Shown here: positions 48,975-56,000 of the stretch, piece after piece
Position numbering within the stretch: the first letter of the stretch is position 1
How the letters are laid out: every line of letters starts with the position of its first letter
Source of the DNA: Chrysomallon squamiferum
Taxonomy: Eukaryota; Mollusca; Gastropoda; Neomphalida; Peltospiridae
DNA: 56,000 nucleotides
Direction of reading: 5' to 3'
NCBI GenBank assembly: GCA_012295275.1
Contig: CM022675.1
Coordinates: 17,234,689 to 17,290,688 of the forward strand
The notes under the pieces: generated by a model
Databases searched by the model: none
Seen by the model: only the letters and a program-made list of their open reading frames with translations
What the model was told of the DNA's origin: nothing
Translations under genes and position numbers: made by a program

Positions 48975-49280
48975 TTTTACAAGACCAAACAACAACAAAA
49001 AAAAAAAAAAAAACCCCAAAACCCAGGGAAATGGACCTAACAAACACACAAACAATCAAAAACCCGCCCAAAGATACAATAAAAAATAAAATAAACAAAT
49101 AATAAGAAAAATGAAAAAAGAAACAACACAAATAAAAAGCTAAAGGAAAAACAAAAACCCTAAACCGCACCCGCCTAACATAAAGGAAGAAAATAATAAA
49201 GGAAAAACAAAAACAAACAAACAAGAACCAAGAATTTTACGATCAGGATATTGAACAAAAGAAGACAAAACTGCAAAACA
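48975..49280. other. Strongly G-poor, A/C-rich strand-asymmetric block
   Basis: On the plus strand this ~300-base block is almost all A and C with short AAACC/ACAAAC motifs and very few G or T, unlike the A/T-balanced flanks. No tandem unit or coding sense was found. Confidence 0.6.
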
Positions 49281-49673
49281 ATTATTAAATAAAAATTATA
49301 AATGATTAAGGATAAAATAAAACCGACAAAAAAATTTTGATTAGTAATTAAACTTAGTTCTACTTATGAGATATATTCACTACTCTAATAATTCTCTTCG
49401 ATCACTTTCCTTAAATTCTAGAACGACTCCTAGAATATATTTGTCATAAATAAACCTTTTGGAAATAACTTGTTTTATGCATTTTTCAAATACTATAGTT
49501 ATCCGGATGTTTTATTTTTTCTTTCTTTGTTTCTTTTTTTTATGTTTTCTTTTTATTGCTTTAACCATTTTGAAATACCATTTATACCTGAAACATTTAA
49601 TAAATGTTGTACAGGTATTACGAAACAACAAGAAAATGTTGATTTGTTGTTCTGTGTTACAGTCGTAGTATGG

Positions 49674-51890
49674 ATGTATTCAGTGCTGCTCTTCCTGCCG
49701 TCTTTGACAGCGTACACGTTCACAATAGCTTTGATGGCGCCGTTCACGGGTTCTCGTCGTATGAACGAGATGGAGATACAGGCTGCCATCAACATAACAC
49801 TGGAAAAAGTTTTAAGAAACAATTCTTTTTCAGGTAATTAAACACTGTATATGTCACAGTTTACTGGTTTCGTCGTTAAAATGTCTTAATTCTTTACAAA
49901 ATAATAATTAAATAAATAAAAATTGTTCATTCGTTTTGTTAGAGTTTGTTTTTGGTTCATAAAGATAAAAGTAAGTAAGATAAGTAAGTAAAAAAAAAAA
50001 GAAAAAAAAAAGAAGAATTAATAAAAGGAACGAAATTAAATAAGTAAAGAACAGAAAAACCCACAGTTTTGATTCCTTTTATGCTCGGACAATTACATAT
50101 CACAATTGCATACCTTTAAAAATATAATTTTTGTGTTTGGTGTCGTTACTCATTTATTAATTCTTTATTTTATTTACAGGTACATTTTATAACTTCTTTA
50201 TAATTAACTATTTACTTTTTATTTTATTTATTTATAAACTCATTTATTTATATAATTATGATTTAACATATAATTTTATAATATGTTACATAAGAACATA
50301 TTTATCGATAATCATCGATGTCACCTAATCATCAAACATAATTTTGCAGACTTAATAAAATAGATACGTTTTGTTTTTTATTGTTTAGGTTTAGCTGACG
50401 GGAACCATACAATTAATTTCCTGATTAACGACACAGAATGTGATCGAGGTGCTGGAATTTATAAATATGTTGAAATGGTCACGCACAAACTTCAAACAAC
50501 TTCACAGAATATACACGCTGTCATAGGTAATAGAAAAAGGCCAATTCGCACACATACAATTATGCACGAAAAAATATATATACATATACAAACACACATC
50601 ACACACACATACATTATAGACACACAGAGACACACACATTCGATATACATAACCAAGCTTATATACACGTACATTAAACATACAGATCTAAAGCATTTTT
50701 GTAGAACTTGCATTCATTAGAAAGACAGTAAATAAGAAAGAATAAACATAGTCTGATGTATAACATGAATATTATTTTTTTAATCTTTATTTTTATTTAC
50801 TTCAGGACCTTCCTGTGACAATGTGTGTGAGTCAATTGGGTTACTGGCAGGTCGCTGGCAAATGCCTGTTATTAGTTTCGGCTGTTTTAGCGATGACCTC
50901 TCTAATCGTGACGAGTATCCTACACTTCTCAGAATGACTGGCAGTTTCAAAGAAGTTGGAGTATTTTTGAGAAGCGTGATGATGTACTTCCAGTGGAAAA
51001 GAATTACTCTGGTTGTAGGACGAGAGTCCGCCTGGCTGAGAGCGGCTGAAGATATTCTTGTATGACTAAAATCTGTTTATGCGTTATTTATTTTCTTATA
51101 AAAAAATAAATTATTTTAAATTAAATAAGTCACGACAACATGGCTTCACTTACCGCGTTTATTTCAATGATAACTTCTTTGGTTATTGGAATTTCATTTC
51201 TTGTCACAGACTTGAGCACAATAACGTTGTTCGTTCAGACAATTTGGCGTTGGCGATGTTTTTGTCGCTAGATCCTTATGATCCCAGTTGTTTAAGATCA
51301 GGAGTAATAGAAGTAATATATTTGCATAATAACTTGTTGTTAAATAAATTAATGAATGAAAAGATACTAACATGAGATAATAGTATAAACGGACTGTTTA
51401 GATTATCATTTCAAACAGTGGTAAAAATGATTGTATGGCTTATAGTTTCATATCCAGGACGCGTTTTGTTAAAAATGCTAATTTTAACGACTTTAATGAT
51501 TGCTTGGAAAATATCTTTCTTTTTTTTTTTTTTTTTTTACACCTTTGATATCTAAGTTTAAAATATCATTTTATATCGGTTATAATGAATGTTTAGAACA
51601 TCTTTTTGTATATATATATATATATAAAACAATGACAATACTATATACTCTATTTCGTGATATTTTTTGGTCAGTTGTGTATCTATTACACAGAATACCA
51701 TATGAGATAGAATGTATGAAATAATCAAAAGTTATTTTTCAGTCAGGTTTCAGGGATGAAGGCTTCACACCCAGAAAATTTCAGCTAAGCGAATTAAGCA
51801 ACATAACAGCCGCACTGCATAAAGAATCTCAGGAATCCAGAGGTAGCGAATAAATAAATAAATAAATTAATCAATGAATGAATAAATGAA

Positions 51891-51925
<35 letters not shown>

Positions 51926-52078
51926 ACAAACAAACAAACAAATAAATAAATAGATAACAAAAATTTATTTTAAACAATTAATTACAAACTACCATTAGTG
52001 AGAAAAAGTAACAAAAGAGACAAAGAGGAAAAGAGGGAGGGATTATAAAATATAGAGAGAAACTGTAAAGAACAAAAG

Positions 52079-52177
<99 letters not shown>

Positions 52178-55100
52178 AATCTAAAGACGAATAGAGGGGG
52201 AAAGAGTGGAAATAAGCGGACACATGGACAGAGACAACGACACAGAGCCAGACAAATTCAAACAGAGAAACAATATCCATCGTAATTCGTATAAAATATA
52301 AATGCTTGTGTTATATGCCTATGTTACAAACGTACACAGTTTAAAACGTATTTTCAGTTTTCGTATTATGTTACTATAGTATACAGACAGACATACATGG
52401 TTTATAACGTATTTTCAGTGTTCGTGCTATGTGCCTATGACAGAGACGTACACAGTTTATAACGTATTTTCAATTTTCGTGTTGTGTGCCTATGCTATAG
52501 TTTATAACGTATTTTCAGTGTTCGTGATGTGTGCCTATGGTACAGATATACACAGCTTCATGCTAAGTGCATACAGTCTAGGACTTATGAATGGGATGTA
52601 CGCCTTCGTATCCATCGACTACGCAAATATGGCGAAGCGAATAAACGATTCTTACCAGTCAAACATTCCGTTCAGCACAGTATTTAAAGGTAAGAATTTA
52701 TCGTTATTTATCAGCTGAACAAATTAATTACAAATGTGTTGTGTAAAATGAAATAATGTCTAAGAAATTATTTATAATGTAGAAGCAGTATGTGTACGTG
52801 AATGTATGTGTAGAGCGCTCCAAAGTTATTGAACATTTAAAGGCATAGTGGACTGAATAATATAAGAATCCAAGATGAAATTGCGAGTGCTGATCAAGAA
52901 GTTGTAAAATATTCTATAACAGAATTTCAGATATTGTAGAAAACGGGGTCTATGATGAAAAGTATATTTCTAAAGTAGATGAAACCACATGCCCACGTAA
53001 CTTTTCTAATAAACTCGTTGCTTTCAGTCTTTATGTTCCATCTTTTACCACAGGAATGTTAGATATTACTGTAGATGTTCATCCAGAAAAAGCAGAATAC
53101 AGAGATTTTGTTAAACGAGTGGAAGCTTTCAAAGGGACGCCAACCAATTTACCAAGCTATGAGGTAATTTCGATATTATATACACTGTATTATATGTGTT
53201 TTATATATAATAAACGTATAATATTATTATAATCTATCAGAAAATTGTTTTGAGAAGGCTAATTTATTGTTTATATATGTGTGTTTGGATGTCTGTCTCG
53301 TATGTATGTATATTTGTATGTATGTATGTATGTATATCTCTATTTATGTATATTTGTATGTATGTATGTATCTATGTATGTATGCATCTATGTATGTATG
53401 CATCTATGTATGTATGTATGTATGTGTGTATATGTGTATTTGTATGTATGTGTGCATGTATGTATGTGTGTATGTATGAAAATATATACATGCCTACACT
53501 TACTAAAACAGAACACAGTTTGTAAAAAGCCAGATGTCTTAGTGACAGAAATAGTGTTTTTCTGTTACAGAATGGCATCCAGGTGGCACTAGTTGCTGAT
53601 GCCGTGTACCTCTACGTTATTGCTCTAAATAACTGTGTACTTAAAGGTGGTTTATGTCCTAAAGGAAGCGACATCTCTGATTATTTGTATGGGATGGAGA
53701 AAGAAGGTAACTTTACTATACAGAGCAAACATTAATATATTAAATCAGTCTACAGCTAACTGTGATCAAACTAATACGTCATCTGTCTCTATAGCTACAC
53801 TGAAGTAATAGTAACAGAAACTTGTTCTTGATGGTCCATTGGATATTTATTTATTTATTTATTTAATTTTTTGTTTGTTTGTTAGATTAAATGTTTCTAT
53901 TTGCTATTTATCATGTGTTAATTATTTTGTTTTAATACTCAGTATTATTTAATGTTATTTGACCAATTACAATGTTATTTAAATGAAGATTAATCTGTAT
54001 TTAAGGAATTGCAGGAAATCTGGTAGTTAATAGGGATGGTACACGTCACATTGCTTACATGCTGCACAACGTCAGGGGAGATAAGTACAGTCCAGTAGCT
54101 AGAAGTCAACCCGGGTAGGTATTTCCTTTTTAATGTTTTTTTGTATGTATGAATACATATATGTTTGCATATGTGTATACGTGTGCGTGTATGCATGTGT
54201 GTACTAAAACAATGCAAATGGTTACTAAAACTAAAATAAAATAAATAATTAAACTATTTCAATAATACTTGTATATATTCTTATAAATTGTTTTTGTTAA
54301 TTCTTCAAGTGGTATAGGATTCCTGCTCATAGGAAATAGTGCTGACATAATATGGCCTGGCGGAGGTACAGAGATTCCAAAATCAGAGCCGCAGTGTGGC
54401 TGGGATGGTGAACTTTGTTTAAAGCAGGGTGAGTGTTAGTTTATAATATCATCATCATCTTCATCATCATCAACAACATTATCATCATTCCTGTTCTAAT
54501 TGTCATTGTCGTTAACATCATATTTGTCATGTTCTCATTAATGTCAATATGATCACAAGAACAGCCATCGTAGTCATCATCACCATCGCCATTGTCGACG
54601 GTGTCTTTTGCTGCACAGTATTCCTGTTATCATTTAATTATAATTTACAGTAAGGATTACACCTTATTTTCTAAATATGAAATTATGGCAACTGTTTTTA
54701 AAATGTCTAAAACAGCACATTACTTTTGAACTAAAGATACATTAGGTCAGTGTAGTTACATACTCTGTATGTTTAATATTTCAGATATACTCCTAATTGT
54801 TGGTAGTGTCATTGGTGCCACTGTCGCCGCTGGCCTTCTTGCAGCAGCTGGATTCGTGTTCTGGAAGTGAGTGATTCAAACAAATTTTTACTTGAATTCT
54901 AAGTACTTCATAAGAAAATATATATTATCCGAAATACTTAGGATCTGATGTTTAGGAAATGTGTTGGATTTTGGAATAAAAGCATATAACCAGAGAAGAG
55001 AATTTAATTCTAAACCCAAATTCCATTTATATTTCGTATATAAATATAAAATTAGATGCTAAAAATGCGTTGATATTTTTTTCATCATGAAGTAAGGTTT

Positions 55101-55850
55101 GTATATGCTAAACCGTCCAAAAACTGTAATATACCATCATTGGATTTCAGAACGTTTTAATTTCGGAATTTCGGATAAGGTATCCTCAACCTGTACTAGT
55201 ACAACTGGTAGCAGCAGCAGTAGTAGTAATAGTAGTAGTAATAGTAGCAGTAGTAGTAGTAGTAATTGTTTTATGTTACATTGCTGCATCTACACAAATT
55301 CGATACTTAAAAATTACAGAAAGAAGCTGATAAAAGTGAAACTGGAGAGAGAGGATTGGCGGATAAACAAAGAAGAACTTACTGCTATTGCAGTGCAGAA
55401 GTCTATGTACAGTAGCAGGGTAGGAATATTTACTTCCATGATTTTTATACAAACTGGAAACTGTAAGAAAAAACCCACACAAAAAACAACAACAATAACA
55501 AACAAACAAACAAAAAAGTAAAGAATCGTAATATAACGATACAAAACATCCTACACAATATAACAAAATAACTTAACATTAAATAGCACAATACAGCATA
55601 TCATTACATTGTATTGTATGTTATCGTATTACAACAGACTACTGCTAGCTTCAGTAACTCTGATTCTACGGCTTGCTCAAGGATGGATATGACGGGCGGC
55701 TCGCTTCACTCTGATAACAAACAGGTGATAAACACGAATCTGTCTGAGAACTGTACGCTGGCTATGTACGACAGTCAGAAAGTTGTCATGAAGGCTGTGG
55801 CAAGATACGACATTCCAGTAACTAAGGAAGTGATTGTTGAAATCAATGCA
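49674..55850 (+). CDS. Receptor guanylyl cyclase C (rGC-C), 5' part; continues beyond the right edge
   Basis: Third member of the local receptor family. Exons: 49674-49833, 50389-50526, 50806-51059, 51743-51842, 52519-52689, 53054-53163, 53571-53706, 54006-54114, 54310-54428, 54785-54866, 55320-55419 and 55638-55850. Their lengths and phases match rGC-B, except exon 1 (start codon moved), exon 2 (one codon longer) and exon 12 (three codons shorter). It encodes a signal peptide (MYSVLLFLPSLTA), APFTGSRR, DTECDRG, CESIGLLAGRW, GLCPKGSD, CGWDGELC, a membrane helix (LLIVGSVIGATVAAG...) and the start of the kinase-homology domain (LAMYDSQKVVMKAVARYDIP). The remaining kinase-homology and cyclase exons lie to the right. 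At the place where rGC-A and rGC-B start, this gene has GTA, so the start is taken at the ATG three codons downstream. No disabling change is seen in the visible exons. Confidence 0.92.
51131..51306 (-). pseudogene. Antisense fragment of an rGC-B-like exon 12 inside rGC-C intron 3
   Basis: The complement of this stretch matches rGC-B 38295-38490: most of exon 12 (GATCTAGCGACAAAAACATC, TGTCTGAACGAACAACG), then GTAAGTGAAGCCATGTTG, which is the exon 12 splice donor and intron 12. A 22-base deletion removes the part encoding VYDNQK and shifts the frame. Identity elsewhere is high, with about a dozen scattered substitutions. It is much closer to rGC-B than to rGC-C's own exon 12 (55638-55850). Because the intron start is included, it arose by DNA duplication and inversion, not through mRNA. 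Confidence 0.93.
51396..51476 (+). repeat. Dispersed unclassified repeat, copy 2 (rGC-C intron 3)
   Basis: Gap-free 81-base partner of 42389-42469 in rGC-B intron 19. It lies about 90 bases after the antisense exon fragment. Confidence 0.65.
51842..51955. repeat. (AAAT)n microsatellite
   Basis: Starts within a few bases of the rGC-C exon 4 donor (51843) and runs through the first part of intron 4. Confidence 0.95.
52081..52174. repeat. (GA)n microsatellite
   Basis: Perfect GA array in rGC-C intron 4, upstream of the splice-junction repeat. Confidence 0.97.
52305..52555 (+). repeat. Tandem repeat of the intron 4/exon 5 splice junction in rGC-C
   Basis: Blocks starting GTTTATAACG (or GTTTAAAACG) occur at 52340, 52400, 52455 and 52500. 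Each is followed by GTATTTTCAG and a copy of the exon 5 start (TGTTCGTG...GTGCCTATG). The last one opens onto the true exon at 52519. One upstream acceptor has mutated from CAG to CAA (about 52472). The unit is the same as the 55-base unit in rGC-A but with variable spacing (60, 55, 45). Reading from the acceptor in the 52400 block meets an in-frame TAA. Confidence 0.85.
53290..53480. repeat. (GTAT)n microsatellite with TCTA/TGCA variants
   Basis: Occupies much of rGC-C intron 6; open frames rich in Tyr, Val, Cys and Met across it are artefacts. Confidence 0.95.
54429..54784. other. rGC-C intron 9
   Basis: Contains a run of ATC-type trinucleotides (about 54450-54600) and otherwise A/T-rich sequence; no other feature seen. 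Confidence 0.7.
55206..55266. repeat. (AGC/AGT)n trinucleotide array
   Basis: In rGC-C intron 10, about 55 bases before exon 11. It encodes a Ser run if read through, but the real exon starts at 55320. Confidence 0.9.
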
Positions 55851-56000
55851 GTAAGTGTCTAAAATTATCTCAGGTTATATAGTTATTTTACATTTTTTTT
55901 TTTTTTTTTTTTTTTTTAGATTTATATATAAATACGATATAATAAGTAAAGTATTATAAATTTCATTGTTCTTTTCCATAAATGTTTCTCCTTTTGCTTC

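Noticed and set aside
51131-51306. Processed retrocopy of rGC-B
   Set aside because: The copy retains the splice donor and following intron bases, so it did not pass through mRNA.
52305-52555. CRISPR-like array
   Set aside because: Repeats are contiguous with no unique spacers, the unit is a splice junction, and the genome is eukaryotic.

Overview
This is metazoan nuclear DNA. It is strongly A+T-rich, full of long microsatellites, and its genes are split into many short exons with GT-AG introns. The proteins fit an invertebrate. The dense CT/GA, AC, AAAT and GTAT repeats and the expanded receptor guanylyl cyclases suggest a mollusc or another lophotrochozoan, but the sequence does not prove a species.

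Layout, left to right. (1) Minus strand, 75-6448: the first seven coding exons of receptor guanylyl cyclase A (rGC-A), which runs off the left edge. (2) 6449-15677: intergenic, microsatellite-rich, with a stray copy of a CDK5RAP3 exon (about 11.19 kb), a 702-bp hAT transposon with a perfect 8-bp target duplication, and an orphan exon-like piece next to it. (3) Plus strand, 15678-24363: a complete 12-exon CDK5RAP3 (C53/LZAP) gene. (4) 24364-30327: intergenic. (5) Plus strand, 30328-43918: a complete 23-coding-exon receptor guanylyl cyclase, rGC-B, of 1080 residues. It has a signal peptide, extracellular ligand-binding domain, one membrane helix, kinase-homology domain, linker and guanylyl cyclase domain. 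(6) 43919-49673: intergenic. (7) Plus strand, 49674-55850: the first twelve coding exons of a third receptor, rGC-C, which runs off the right edge.

The three receptors share the same exon boundaries and intron phases, so they form one family expanded by local duplication, with one copy inverted and CDK5RAP3 lying inside the cluster. Their similarity is patchy. rGC-A and rGC-C are almost identical in exons 3 (first 203 nt), 5 (first part) and 6 but clearly diverged in exons 1, 2 and 4, while exon 7 of rGC-A looks like rGC-B. This points to gene conversion or exon shuffling within the cluster. Two further oddities support an active rearrangement history: an antisense fragment of an rGC-B-like exon 12, with its splice donor, inside intron 3 of rGC-C; and a 55-bp tandem repeat that multiplies the intron 4/exon 5 splice junction in both rGC-A and rGC-C.

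The receptors would make cGMP in response to an unknown extracellular ligand. CDK5RAP3 is a housekeeping UFMylation/ER-phagy factor with no evident functional link to them.
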